Part shown: positions 1 to 7,741 of the stretch, in pieces
How the letters are laid out: each line of letters begins with the position of its first letter
How positions within the stretch are numbered: the first letter of the stretch is position 1
Source: Anaerolineae bacterium
GTDB lineage: Bacteria > Chloroflexota > Anaerolineae > UBA4142 > SHND01
Length of the DNA stretch: 37,186 nt
NCBI GenBank assembly: GCA_020851635.1
Contig: JADZCJ010000023.1
Coordinates: 1 to 37,186 of the forward strand
Direction: 5' to 3'
The notes under the pieces: model-generated
Told to the model about the DNA's origin: nothing
What the model saw: only the letters and a program-made list of their open reading frames with translations
Database searches by the model: none
Made by a program: the position numbers and the translations under genes

Positions 1-15
1 CCAGAGACTGGAAAA

Positions 16-55
16 CGCGAATCCTCGCGAATCATTACGAATTTACGCGAATTTT
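16..55. repeat. 10-bp tandem repeat, four copies of a CGCGAAT unit
   Basis: Four consecutive 10-base units start at 16, 26, 36 and 46. Each carries CGCGAAT or ACGAAT followed by three variable bases. The exact 10-base spacing puts each unit on the same face of the helix. It lies in the non-coding stretch 1-182, downstream of the TauE-like gene. No function is evident; it looks like a dispersed intergenic repeat. Confidence 0.7.
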
Positions 56-86
56 ATTTTGTCCCAAGCATTTTGTGGAGATTCGT

Positions 87-109
87 GCAAGCCGCAGTTT
101 GGCGAACGA
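87..109. repeat. 23-bp repeat, copy 1
   Basis: This 23-base sequence (core GCCGCAGTTTGGCG) is repeated exactly at 1139-1161. The core can form a short GCC/GGC stem. The rest of 1-182 holds only the tandem repeat at 16-55 and no recognisable gene. Confidence 0.75.
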
Positions 110-182
110 TTCGCGCCGATTCGCGTTTCAGGGACTAGCACCGGTTTCCGTTTCGGCAAGCAAGTTATACTTGTACGAACCC

Positions 183-908
183 TTACCCCACAATCAAACG
201 GATGCCGAGTGCGATCAGCAAAATGAGGACGATTTTGCGAAACAACGCGTCCGGAATATAGCGCGCGAGCGCCAGACCCACCACCATTCCGACCACCAAA
301 GCCGGGATCGCGACCCAGAGCAGATTCAACACCTCGGGCGTGTAATTGCCGCTGTAGGCATGTCCGGCGACGACGACGACGTTTTCAATCACAAACAGCG
401 CCTGCAAATTGCTACGAAATTCTGCCGGTTCCCAGCGCTTGCCCGTCGCATACACCACAGCAGGGGGTCCGCCGACATTGTACGCGCCCGCCAACAGACC
501 GGACGCAAAACCGAAAATGTACTTGTATACGGGATGCGTGAGCGTGGGGAGCTGCGGCGTGAACCACGCATACAGCGAATAGGCGATCAGCACAATGCCG
601 AGAACGACGAGCACGACATGCTCGCTGGCGAGTTTGACCACGGTGATGCCGAACGGAATGCCGACCATCGCCGCAAGGATTATCTGCCACATGGCATGCC
701 AACGCACCGCTTGACGGCGAATGAGCAGCAGACTCGAATTCAGCGTAATCGAAATGACCGCCATCAACGGCGACGCGACCCGCACGCCGACGACGGGCGA
801 AAGCAGCGGCATACCGACGAGAGCGGAATCAAAACCGGTAACAGCTTGAGTAAAGGCGGCGACAAAAGCGGCAACGGCGACGGATAGGTCTATGGGCACA
901 AGAGGCAT
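183..908 (-). CDS. TauE/SafE-type (DUF81) membrane permease
   Basis: The 241-residue protein is almost wholly hydrophobic, with about eight membrane segments in two similar halves. The first half carries GFDSALVGMPLLSP and the second GAYNVGGPPAVVYATGKRW, the glycine/proline-rich loops typical of TauE/SafE proteins. Members are thought to export sulfite, sulfoacetate or related organosulfur anions across the cytoplasmic membrane. Nothing beside this gene names its substrate. I chose the ATG at 908 over a TTG immediately upstream; neither has a strong ribosome site. The gene is monocistronic and diverges from the PP2C gene. Confidence 0.85.
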   Translation of the reverse strand: MPLVPIDLSVAVAAFVAAFTQAVTGFDSALVGMPLLSPVVGVRVASPLMAVISITLNSSLLLIRRQAVRWHAMWQIILAAMVGIPFGITVVKLASEHVVLVVLGIVLIAYSLYAWFTPQLPTLTHPVYKYIFGFASGLLAGAYNVGGPPAVVYATGKRWEPAEFRSNLQALFVIENVVVVAGHAYSGNYTPEVLNLLWVAIPALVVGMVVGLALARYIPDALFRKIVLILLIALGIRLIVG

Positions 909-952
909 CAAGAGACAGGCATCAATGGATTCAGCAGGGGCAGCCGGGACTC

Positions 953-980
953 GTTATACAGCATGGCGCGGAATACGCAA
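953..980 (-). promoter_or_regulatory. Putative sigma-70 promoter for the TauE-like gene
   Basis: On the minus strand TTGCGT (975-980) is separated by 16 bases from TATAAC (953-958), about 45 bases upstream of the gene start. The match is good but found by eye only. Confidence 0.4.
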
Positions 981-1042
981 GCTGATAGTACCATAGTAAG
1001 TCGGCGCGCGACCCAAAATGGGGTGTATTCTAGCGTTATTCA

Positions 1043-1051
1043 TGCTAGAAT
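1043..1051 (+). promoter_or_regulatory. Putative extended -10 promoter for the phosphatase-kinase-FHA cluster
   Basis: TGC-TAGAAT is an extended -10 element; no convincing -35 lies 17 bases upstream. It would give a leader of roughly 130 bases containing the second 23-bp repeat and a small hairpin at 1097-1113. Apart from these elements I see nothing in 912-1190. Confidence 0.35.
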
Positions 1052-1138
1052 GACAGCAGATTTTTTAAATAGATAGTGCGCCAACATTAGATTGCGGCGA
1101 TGTAATTCATCGCGTCGAGGATCGAGTTTTTGGTTCGC

Positions 1139-1161
1139 GCAAGCCGCAGTTTGGCGAACGA
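1139..1161. repeat. 23-bp repeat, copy 2
   Basis: An exact copy of bases 87-109, lying in the leader ahead of the PP2C gene. Because the other copy is plainly non-coding, this supports starting the phosphatase downstream at 1191 rather than at the TTG at 1092. Confidence 0.75.
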
Positions 1162-1190
1162 ACCCGACTCGCGTGCCATCATTATCACGT

Positions 1191-2375
1191 ATGCTCCCCC
1201 AATCCCTGCCCAGAGCAGAACCCGATAAACCTCCCCAAACTGCCGCGCCCGTTCCGGACCCGCTGGTCATGGGAACCACACTGCTCGACCGGTACACCGT
1301 CATCGAGTTTCTCAAGTCCGACAGCGACGCAAATGTATATCGCGTGGCAGAACTGCGCGCGTGCCTGCATTGCGGCGTCGAAAATGAAGGAAATCTCGAA
1401 CGCTGTGGCTTTTGCGGGACCGAACTGCCTATCCCGCACATGCTGGTGCTGGTCGAGCGCCCTACACCCGTCAACGGCGAGCGCCTGCCGACGAGTTTTG
1501 TCTTGTCGGGCATGACCTATGCGTTTGCATCCAACGCGGAACAAAATCCCAACTCGCCGCGCCGCGCGCCGGCGTGGGATTATGCCTATTTGACCGATCC
1601 CGGAATTGTGCGCGCGCTGCGCGGTGATCCGAACGAGGACAGCGTGCTTGCGCTTCGCATGTCATTCCAGCACACCAACATCACCCAAGACCTGGGCATC
1701 CTGATGATTGCGGATGGAGTCGGCGGCGCGGCGGCGGGTGAGGTGGCGAGCGAGATGGCGACGCGGACGATCGCGCAAGAGCTGATCGCCGCGCTGGTGG
1801 CGCCCGCGTCCAACGAGGACTTGGGCGGCGGAAGGTTGCGAGACATCTTGTGCGCCGCAATCGGTCAGGCAAACCGGCAGTTGATAGAATATGGCATACG
1901 CCATTCCGTTTCACCGGGCACGACCATTGTGCTGGCGCTGCTTTACGGGGGACGGTTGTATGTCGCCAACGTGGGCGACAGCCGCGCGTATCTGTTCAGC
2001 CGGCAAACGTTGACGCAGCTCACCCACGATCACTCTTTTGTGGCGGCATTGATGAAAAAGGGTGAAATCACCGCCGACCAGGCGCGTGCTCATCCCCAGC
2101 GCAACCTGATCTTGAAGAGTCTGGGCGACCCGACAGGTTTCGACGTGGATGTGTTTCCCGCGGAGGCGGACGGGATAGAACTCTGTGCGGGCGACAAGCT
2201 CTTGTTGTGCAGTGACGGATTATGGGAACTGGTTGACGACGAAGCGATTGCGCGCATTTTGGCAGAGCCGTTCGATGCGGCACAAGCATGCGCGCAGTTG
2301 GTAAGTTTTGCGAATGCGGCGGGCGGCATGGACAACATCAGCGTTTTGATCGCGCAAATGGAAGGCGCCCGGTAA
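1191..2375 (+). CDS. PP2C-family Ser/Thr phosphatase with N-terminal zinc ribbon
   Basis: The 394-residue product has a bacterial PP2C (PPM) catalytic domain at about 135-390. Metal-binding and core motifs are present: RGDPNED (144-150), DGVGG (175-179), NVGDSRAYLF, LLLCSDGLWELV and GGMDNISV. It should remove phosphate from Ser/Thr with Mn2+/Mg2+. Ahead of it are a zinc ribbon (Cys 58, 61, 72, 75) and a short stretch, RYTVIEFLKSDSDANVY, that resembles the glycine-loop strand of a protein kinase but lacks the glycines. The ATG at 1191 has no clear ribosome site; the ATG at 1269 is an alternative. It is followed after 6 bases by the kinase gene, so it is probably that kinase's antagonist. Confidence 0.88.
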   Translation: MLPQSLPRAEPDKPPQTAAPVPDPLVMGTTLLDRYTVIEFLKSDSDANVYRVAELRACLHCGVENEGNLERCGFCGTELPIPHMLVLVERPTPVNGERLPTSFVLSGMTYAFASNAEQNPNSPRRAPAWDYAYLTDPGIVRALRGDPNEDSVLALRMSFQHTNITQDLGILMIADGVGGAAAGEVASEMATRTIAQELIAALVAPASNEDLGGGRLRDILCAAIGQANRQLIEYGIRHSVSPGTTIVLALLYGGRLYVANVGDSRAYLFSRQTLTQLTHDHSFVAALMKKGEITADQARAHPQRNLILKSLGDPTGFDVDVFPAEADGIELCAGDKLLLCSDGLWELVDDEAIARILAEPFDAAQACAQLVSFANAAGGMDNISVLIAQMEGAR

Positions 2376-2381
2376 ACAATT

Positions 2382-4202
2382 ATGGCTCTGGCTATCGGCT
2401 ATCGGCTGTTGAATCGTTATGAAATCATGGCGCTGCTCGGGCAGGGCGGGATGGGCGCGGTGTATCGCGCTCATGACCACTCGCTGGGACGCACGGTCGC
2501 GGTCAAAGAACGCGCCCCCGACCCGAACGGCACGGAAGCAGGCATGGCACAGGCGCGGGCGCAGTTTCGGCGCGAGGCGCAGATTCTGGCGCAGCTGGGG
2601 CACGCACACCTGCCGCACATTTACGATTATTTTTCAGAAGCTGAACACGAATATATCGTGATGGACCTGGTCGAGGGCGAAAATCTGCATCATCTCGTCC
2701 AAACGCGCGGATCACAACCCGAAACGTTGGTGCTCAGTTGGACGCGGCAAATTCTGGATGCGCTGGTCTATTTGCACGCGCGCAACGTGATACACCGCGA
2801 CATCAAGCCGCACAATCTGATTCTCACCCCCGACGACCGTGTCGTGCTGGTAGATTTTGGGCTGGTCAAGCTGCTCGACCCCGACCGTCCGAGCACGCTG
2901 ACCCTGCTGCGCGGCGTGGGCACGCCCGAATATGCGCCGCTGGAACAGTATTCGCGCGAAGTGGGGCACACCGACCCGCGTTCCGACATTTATTCGCTTG
3001 GGGCAACGTTGTATACCCTGCTGACCGGCAAGCCGCCCGTGGATGTGCACACACGACTCTTGCACCCCGATGATTGGAAATCGGCGCGTGATGTGAATCC
3101 CACCGTTTCATTCGGCACGGAATCTATCGTGGAAAAGGCGCTGGGGTTATATCCGCAGCAGCGCTATCAGACCGCGCTGGATATGCTGCTGGCGTTTGGG
3201 TTTTCGCCCGCGCGCGTCATCGAGACGCCCGCCCCCGTCCCCGCGACACCCGCTGCGGCAGTGAAAACGGTCGGACCGGAAGAATTTATTTCGGGTCCGC
3301 GTCCGATGGATTTGGATTTCCCACCCTTTCCGCCCGTCCCCCCCCCCACAACAGCGCGTCCCACAAAAGAGGTCCGGGAGGCGGCGGCGGACTCGATTGA
3401 CCGGGCGCAACCCTTGCCCGGGGACACGCAGCTGCTGAGTCCGCGCCCCAAGCTTTCGTTGGCATTGGTGCGCGGCGTTTTGCGGATGCAAATCGGCTTG
3501 GGGAAATACATCGAATTTGTGCGCGTGCCCGGTGGTCCGTTCGTGATGGGCAGCAATCCCGCAGACGACCCGCACCTGCAATCGGATGAGACACCCCCGC
3601 GCACTGTGGACGTGGGCGAATTCTGGATTTCCAAATATCCGATCACCGTCGCGCAGTATACGTTGTTTACCAATGCGACGAATCAGCCCGCGCCTTTTGA
3701 TTTTCCGATCAAGAGCGAACACCCGATCACAAATGTGAGTTGGTATGACGCGATGGTGTTTTGCCGCTGGGTGTGCGATCTGACGGGTAAAGAGGTGCGG
3801 CTGCCCACCGAAGCGGAATGGGAAAAAGCAGCGCGCGGGACGGACGAACGGCTGTATCCATGGGGCGATGAATTTGACGCAACAAAACTGAACTGCGCCG
3901 AAAACGGCGGGAGCGCGACGACGGTCGTGACCAAGTATCCCGAAGGCGCCAGTCCCTGCGGCGCGCTGGACATGGCGGGAAATGTCTGGGAATGGGTGAG
4001 CGATTGGTACAAACCGGACTATTACAAGCTCGCGTCCGATTCAAACCCGCAGGGTCCTGATACGGGGTATTACAAGGCGCTGCGGGGGGGGGCATGGTTC
4101 AGCGACAGCGGGCATGTGCGCGCCGCGGACCGCACGCATTTTAATCCCGACAATCATTATGATTTTGTGGGGTTTCGGTTGGCGCTGGTGGGGGGGGTGT
4201 AG
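2382..4202 (+). CDS. Ser/Thr protein kinase fused to a SUMF1/FGE-like domain
   Basis: 606 residues. The PknB-type kinase domain (about 12-275) is complete: glycine loop GQGGMG (20-25), Lys42, HRDIKPHN (138-145), DFG (158-160) and the TPEYAPLEQY activation-segment end. A Pro/Ala-rich linker (about 280-355) contains a run of ten C at 3338-3347. The C-terminal part (about 370-606) is a formylglycine-generating-enzyme/SUMF1 fold: VPGGPFVMGSNP, WISKYPITVAQY, RLPTEAEWEKAARG, AGNVWEWVSDWY and VGFRLAL. The paired catalytic cysteines expected near the RGGAWFSDSG segment are absent, so this half is probably a binding or sensing module. It is coupled to the PP2C gene (6-base gap). No transmembrane segment is seen, so the protein is likely cytosolic. 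Confidence 0.92.
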   Translation: MALAIGYRLLNRYEIMALLGQGGMGAVYRAHDHSLGRTVAVKERAPDPNGTEAGMAQARAQFRREAQILAQLGHAHLPHIYDYFSEAEHEYIVMDLVEGENLHHLVQTRGSQPETLVLSWTRQILDALVYLHARNVIHRDIKPHNLILTPDDRVVLVDFGLVKLLDPDRPSTLTLLRGVGTPEYAPLEQYSREVGHTDPRSDIYSLGATLYTLLTGKPPVDVHTRLLHPDDWKSARDVNPTVSFGTESIVEKALGLYPQQRYQTALDMLLAFGFSPARVIETPAPVPATPAAAVKTVGPEEFISGPRPMDLDFPPFPPVPPPTTARPTKEVREAAADSIDRAQPLPGDTQLLSPRPKLSLALVRGVLRMQIGLGKYIEFVRVPGGPFVMGSNPADDPHLQSDETPPRTVDVGEFWISKYPITVAQYTLFTNATNQPAPFDFPIKSEHPITNVSWYDAMVFCRWVCDLTGKEVRLPTEAEWEKAARGTDERLYPWGDEFDATKLNCAENGGSATTVVTKYPEGASPCGALDMAGNVWEWVSDWYKPDYYKLASDSNPQGPDTGYYKALRGGAWFSDSGHVRAADRTHFNPDNHYDFVGFRLALVGGV

Positions 4203-4205
4203 GGG

Positions 4206-4234
4206 TTTTTGATTTTTGATTTTTGATTTTTTGA
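4206..4234 (+). repeat. T-rich 7-bp repeat between kinase and FHA genes
   Basis: Runs of five or six T separated by GA recur every 7 bases. There is no hairpin, so it is not an intrinsic terminator. It may act as a flexible or unstructured spacer. Confidence 0.6.
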
Positions 4235-4263
4235 AATGTGGTCTTTTTCGAGCAGATACAACT

Positions 4264-4695
4264 ATGGCGCTGATAAAATTGTGTCCAAACTGCAATCGGC
4301 GGAACCAGGCACGCGACGCAGAGTGTGAACGGTGCGGCACATCATTGAGCATGGCTCAGGTGATGGATGCGCCCGCCCTCTCGCCGCCGCGCCTGACCTT
4401 GAATCATCGCCCACTCTATGTGCCGATGCAGCTCGAACTGGTCATCGGACGCTCGGACAGGGAGACGGGATGGGCGCCCGATATTGACCTGACACCGTAC
4501 GGCGGCAGCTCGACTACGGGCATCTCACGGCGGCACGTGCGGCTGGTCTGGAACGGCAAGTGGCAGATCGAAGACCTGAATTCGAGCAACGGGACGTATC
4601 TGAATCACCGCCGCCTGATCCCGGGAGAACCACTTCCTCTCCTGCCCGGCTCGATCATTCAAGTGGGCAAGTTGTATCTCGTCTATCATGGCTAA
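4264..4695 (+). CDS. Zinc-ribbon/FHA-domain protein
   Basis: 143 residues. A zinc ribbon (Cys 7, 10, 21, 24) is followed by an FHA domain at about 50-143 with IGRS (61-64), SRRH (88-91) and NSSNGTYLN (106-114), the classic phosphothreonine-recognition residues. Such proteins dock onto phosphorylated kinases or their substrates. The ATG at 4264 starts directly at the zinc ribbon; an in-frame ATG at 4216 would add a tail translated from the T-rich repeat and is less likely. As third gene after a phosphatase and a kinase, it is the natural reader of that kinase's output. It ends at a bidirectional terminator. Confidence 0.88.
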   Translation: MALIKLCPNCNRRNQARDAECERCGTSLSMAQVMDAPALSPPRLTLNHRPLYVPMQLELVIGRSDRETGWAPDIDLTPYGGSSTTGISRRHVRLVWNGKWQIEDLNSSNGTYLNHRRLIPGEPLPLLPGSIIQVGKLYLVYHG

Positions 4696-4715
4696 CGTCA
4701 TCTATCCATCCAATC

Positions 4716-4749
4716 AAAAAACCCCCACCTCGATGAGGTGGGGGTTTTT
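4716..4749. terminator. Bidirectional intrinsic terminator
   Basis: A 10-bp stem, CCCCCACCTC (4722-4731) with GAGGTGGGGG (4735-4744), has a 3-base loop. It is flanked by six A on the left and five T on the right. It can end the FHA operon on the plus strand and the tRNA-Trp transcript on the minus strand. Confidence 0.92.
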
Positions 4750-4757
4750 ATTGGGGA

Positions 4758-4829
4758 CAGGGGCACAGAGATTTGAACTCTGAACGACCATTTTGGAGAC
4801 GGTCAGTTTGCCAATTAGCCTATGCCCCT
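4758..4829 (-). tRNA. tRNA-Trp (anticodon CCA)
   Basis: A 72-base cloverleaf: acceptor AGGGGCA/TGCCCCT, D-arm containing AATTGGCA, anticodon stem ACCGT/ATGGT around loop CTCCAAA (anticodon CCA), and T-arm CAGAG/CTCTG around TTCAAAT. The discriminator is G73, as usual for bacterial tRNA-Trp, and CCA is not encoded. The D-stem has one mismatch. It is the ligand predicted for the T-box leader at 10684-11059: CCA pairs with specifier UGG, and the G73-CCA end can pair with the T-box UGGU bulge through one G-U wobble. Confidence 0.95.
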
Positions 4830-4878
4830 ACGCCATGCGGAACAAAACGATTTCGCAACCGCGCCGTCCACGCAAAAT

Positions 4879-4907
4879 ATTCTAGCACAAGGTTGCAGAG
4901 GGCGCAA
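4879..4907 (-). promoter_or_regulatory. Promoter of tRNA-Trp
   Basis: On the minus strand TTGCGC (4902-4907) is followed by a 17-base spacer and TAGAAT (4879-4884), which is preceded by TGC as an extended -10. It lies 50 bases upstream of the mature tRNA 5' end, so the tRNA need not rely on readthrough from hutU. Confidence 0.55.
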
Positions 4908-4996
4908 TTTCGTGTCCGCATCGAGGTCTGCGTCACGATTTTGGACGGTACGGAACGAACGCTGTTTCGTGCCGTACCCGGCACGCCGCGGCGACT

Positions 4997-5047
4997 GCGT
5001 TCGGCACGCTGCGACGACCGCGTTCGGCACGCTGCGGTGAGCGTGCC
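4997..5047. repeat. 17-bp direct repeat plus 8-bp inverted repeat downstream of hutU
   Basis: GCGTTCGGCACGCTGCG occurs at 4997-5013 and again at 5020-5036. The second copy overlaps an inverted repeat, GGCACGCT (5026-5033) with AGCGTGCC (5040-5047). It lies just past the hutU stop and may form mRNA 3'-end structure, but no T-tract follows on the minus strand. The rest of 4830-5092 contains only the tRNA promoter. Confidence 0.6.
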
Positions 5048-5092
5048 CTACATTTTGATCAAAAATATGACGCATCCCTTGGCAGCAGCTTG

Positions 5093-6760
5093 TCAATCGC
5101 GCATCGGGAGGCGAATCCCGTTTCGTTCGGCAAACTCTATTGCCTGCTCGTAGCCGGCGTCGGCGTGACGGATAACGCCCGTGCCGGGGTCGCTGGTGAG
5201 GACGCGTTCGATGCGGCGGGCTGCTTCCGGCGTGCCATCGGCGACAATGACCTGTCCCGCATGTTGCGAGTAGCCAATCCCCACCCCCCCGCCGTGATGG
5301 ATGGACACCCACGTCGCGCCGTTGACGGCGTTGATCAACCCATTCAAAAACACCCAATCCGAAATGGCATCGCTGCCGTCTCGCATCGCTTCGGTCTCGC
5401 GACGCGGCGAAGCAACACTGCCCGCATCCAGATGGTCGCGCCCGATGACGATGGGCGCAGAGAGGATACCCTGCGCGACGAGTTCGTTGAATCGCAGCCC
5501 TGCACGGGCGCGCTCGCCATAGCCGAGCCAACAAATGCGCGCGGGGAGTCCCTGAAATGCGACGCGCTCTTGCGCCATGTGAATCCAGCGCGCGAGATGA
5601 TGGTTGTCGGGAAACAATTCCAGAATCGCGGCATCGGTCTTGAAAATATCCTGCGGGTCACCCGAAAGCGCAACCCAACGAAACGGTCCCTTACCCTCGC
5701 AAAACAACGGACGGATGTATGCCGGGACAAAACCGGGATAATCGAACGCGTTCGCAACACCCGCGTCCAAGGCGCGCTGTCGCAAGTTGTTGCCGTAATC
5801 AAACACGACCGAGCCGCGCGCTTGAAAATCGAGCATCGCTTGCACGTGCCGCGCCATCGCTTGCATCGAACGCGCCTGATACGCCTTCGGGTCGCCGGCG
5901 CGCAAGGTGTTTGCCTGTTCAAGCGGCATTTCGGGAACGTAGGAAAGCGGGTCGTGCGCGGGGGTTTGGTCGGTGACGATATCAGGGACGACGCCGCGCG
6001 CCACAAGCTCGGGCAACACGTCCGCCGCGTTGCCGACGAGCCCGATCGAGAGCGGCGCTTGGCGCGCGACATTCTCCTGCACCCAGGTCATTGCTTCTTC
6101 GAGGTTGTCGCTGACCACATCCACATAGCGCGTGTCCAGACGTTTTTGCGCGCGGGCGCGGTCCACTTCGACAATCAAACCTACACCGCCGTTCATGGTA
6201 ATGGCAAGCGGCTGCGCGCCGCCCATGCCGCCAAGACCCGCCGTGAGCACAAACTTGCCCTTGAGCGACGGAGCGCTGCCATCCGTGGTCGGAAAGTGTT
6301 TTTGCGCGAGCGCGCCAAACGTCTCGTAGGTCCCTTGCAAAATCCCCTGCGTGCCGATATAGATCCAACTGCCCGCCGTCATTTGCCCATACATGATCAG
6401 CCCCTCGCGCTCCCAGCGGTCAAAGTTCTCTTGCGTCGCCCAGTGCGGCACGATGTTGGTGTTGGCGATCAGCACGCGCGGCGCGTCGGGATGGGATTTG
6501 AAAATGCCGACGGGCTTGCCCGACTGGATGAGCAGGGTTTCATCGTTTTCGAGGGCGCGCAGGGCTTGAACGATGGCATCAAACGCTTCCCAACTGCGCG
6601 CGGCGCGTCCGCGCCCGCCATACACGATCAAATCTTGCGGACGCTCGGCAACGTCGGGGTCGAGATTGTTCATGAGCATGCGCAGGGCGGCTTCCTGAAG
6701 CCAGCCCTTGCATGAGATTTCAGCGCCGCGCGGGGCGCGGATGATACGTGGCTGGGACAT
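5093..6760 (-). CDS. hutU: Urocanate hydratase
   Basis: 555 residues, the normal length for HutU. The enzyme uses tightly bound NAD+ to convert urocanate to 4-imidazolone-5-propionate, the second step of histidine degradation, in the cytosol. The NAD-binding loop GGMGGAQP is at 177-184, and the conserved cysteine motif [15 protein letters not shown] places Cys at position 410, as I recall for the Pseudomonas enzyme. Conserved blocks [26 protein letters not shown] and the C-terminal [15 protein letters not shown] are intact. The start ATG lies 6 bases after the stop of the thioredoxin-like gene, so the two are cotranscribed. No hutH, hutI or hutG lies in the window. Confidence 0.96.
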   Translation of the reverse strand: MSQPRIIRAPRGAEISCKGWLQEAALRMLMNNLDPDVAERPQDLIVYGGRGRAARSWEAFDAIVQALRALENDETLLIQSGKPVGIFKSHPDAPRVLIANTNIVPHWATQENFDRWEREGLIMYGQMTAGSWIYIGTQGILQGTYETFGALAQKHFPTTDGSAPSLKGKFVLTAGLGGMGGAQPLAITMNGGVGLIVEVDRARAQKRLDTRYVDVVSDNLEEAMTWVQENVARQAPLSIGLVGNAADVLPELVARGVVPDIVTDQTPAHDPLSYVPEMPLEQANTLRAGDPKAYQARSMQAMARHVQAMLDFQARGSVVFDYGNNLRQRALDAGVANAFDYPGFVPAYIRPLFCEGKGPFRWVALSGDPQDIFKTDAAILELFPDNHHLARWIHMAQERVAFQGLPARICWLGYGERARAGLRFNELVAQGILSAPIVIGRDHLDAGSVASPRRETEAMRDGSDAISDWVFLNGLINAVNGATWVSIHHGGGVGIGYSQHAGQVIVADGTPEAARRIERVLTSDPGTGVIRHADAGYEQAIEFAERNGIRLPMRD

Positions 6761-6766
6761 GTTGCA

Positions 6767-7495
6767 TTAGACTCGCAGCAGGCGCTCGACCTGAGAGCGG
6801 AGTTGGGGTTCGGGGAGCGCGCCGACGAGACGGTCTATGATTTTGCCGTTCTTGACCAAGAGCAGAGTCGGTATGCTCTGGACGTTATATTGCATGGCAG
6901 TGCGTTGGTTTTCGTCCACGTTCAGTTTGGCGATGCGGACACGCCCGGAATATTCGCGCGCGAGTTTTTCCAATGACGGTGCGATGCGGTGACAGGGACC
7001 GCACCAGTCCGCCCAAAAGTCCACCATGACGGGCAGCGGCGCATTCAAGACGTCGCGCCCAAACGTCGCATCGGTGACAGGCAAAGGGGTATTTAACCCA
7101 CCTTTGCCCTGCTCCGCCTGCGCGGCGGGTCCGGCGGGTTCTGCGGCAGGGCGGGGCGGCGCAGCGGGTTGGGGTCCGCGACCGAGGAGATAGGCGGTGT
7201 GCGCGCGGACGATGTCGGGCACGGGCATTTCGGCGCGACTGTATTCTTTGCCGTCACGAAACGTAATGACCGAGCCGGCGCGCAGGTTCAAACGCCCGAC
7301 CAGCGCGGGGTTCTCTTCAAGGCGGATTTTGGCGACGAGCAATTTGCCGGACTCGTTCTTGGCAATCTGCTTCAAGACATCGTCGAGCGCGCTGTCGAGC
7401 GCGCCCGCGGAAAAAACCGCCAGGACGGGCAAACCGGCGCCGAGCACGCGGTCAAAGGATTGGTCGTTACTGTTGATGGGTGTATCAAAAGCCAT
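6767..7495 (-). CDS. Two-domain thioredoxin-like protein
   Basis: 242 residues made of two thioredoxin folds joined by a Pro/Ala-rich linker (about 107-135). The C-terminal domain (about 136-242) has the active site WCGPC (Cys165 and Cys168) and the cis-proline region SIPTLLLVKNG, so it should reduce or exchange disulfides. The N-terminal domain (about 5-105) keeps the fold pattern (VLAVFSAG, AKIRLEENPAL, ITFRDGKE) but has no CxxC. There is no signal peptide, so it is cytosolic. It lies directly upstream of hutU, which has a conserved cysteine. This layout recalls CnoX/YbbN-like chaperedoxins, but here the second fold is a thioredoxin rather than a TPR. Confidence 0.88.
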   Translation of the reverse strand: MAFDTPINSNDQSFDRVLGAGLPVLAVFSAGALDSALDDVLKQIAKNESGKLLVAKIRLEENPALVGRLNLRAGSVITFRDGKEYSRAEMPVPDIVRAHTAYLLGRGPQPAAPPRPAAEPAGPAAQAEQGKGGLNTPLPVTDATFGRDVLNAPLPVMVDFWADWCGPCHRIAPSLEKLAREYSGRVRIAKLNVDENQRTAMQYNVQSIPTLLLVKNGKIIDRLVGALPEPQLRSQVERLLRV

Positions 7496-7527
7496 ACATT
7501 ACCTCACACAAAATCGCAAGCCCCTCT

Positions 7528-7554
7528 ATTATAGCCGCAGTTGTCCAAATTCAA
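7528..7554 (-). promoter_or_regulatory. Possible promoter for the thioredoxin-hutU operon
   Basis: On the minus strand a perfect TATAAT (7528-7533) lies 33 bases upstream of the gene. The best -35, TTGAAT (7549-7554), is only 15 bases away, so the -10 is more convincing than the pair. Confidence 0.35.
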
Positions 7555-7599
7555 GCGAAATTGACGGGGCGCGGAGGGGACGAGCGTCAAGCGAATCAT

Positions 7600-7627
7600 T
7601 TGCCAGTTGGTGTTTCCATAGTATAAT
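7600..7627 (+). promoter_or_regulatory. Sigma-70 promoter for the TPR/propeller gene
   Basis: TTGCCA (7600-7605), a 16-base spacer and a perfect TATAAT (7622-7627) lie about 115 bases upstream of the start codon in the divergent intergenic region 7496-7741. Confidence 0.55.
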
Positions 7628-7741
7628 TTTGCACCAATTCGTCCTCAGACGCCGGACGGGTTGGTGAAGACGCGACTGCGTATAGTAATGGTACTACTGC
7701 CCCGTGTTTTTGGCGCGGCGCGTTCAACTGGAGGAATGTGC

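Noticed and set aside
16-55. CRISPR array
   Set aside because: Units are only 10 bases with no spacers of suitable length, and there are no cas genes.
3480-4202. SUMF1-like domain as an active formylglycine-generating enzyme
   Set aside because: The paired catalytic cysteines are missing and no sulfatase gene is near.
5090-6715. 541-codon open frame opposite hutU
   Set aside because: It mirrors the hutU gene, has an Arg/His-rich composition without any domain, and is a by-product of GC-rich codon use.
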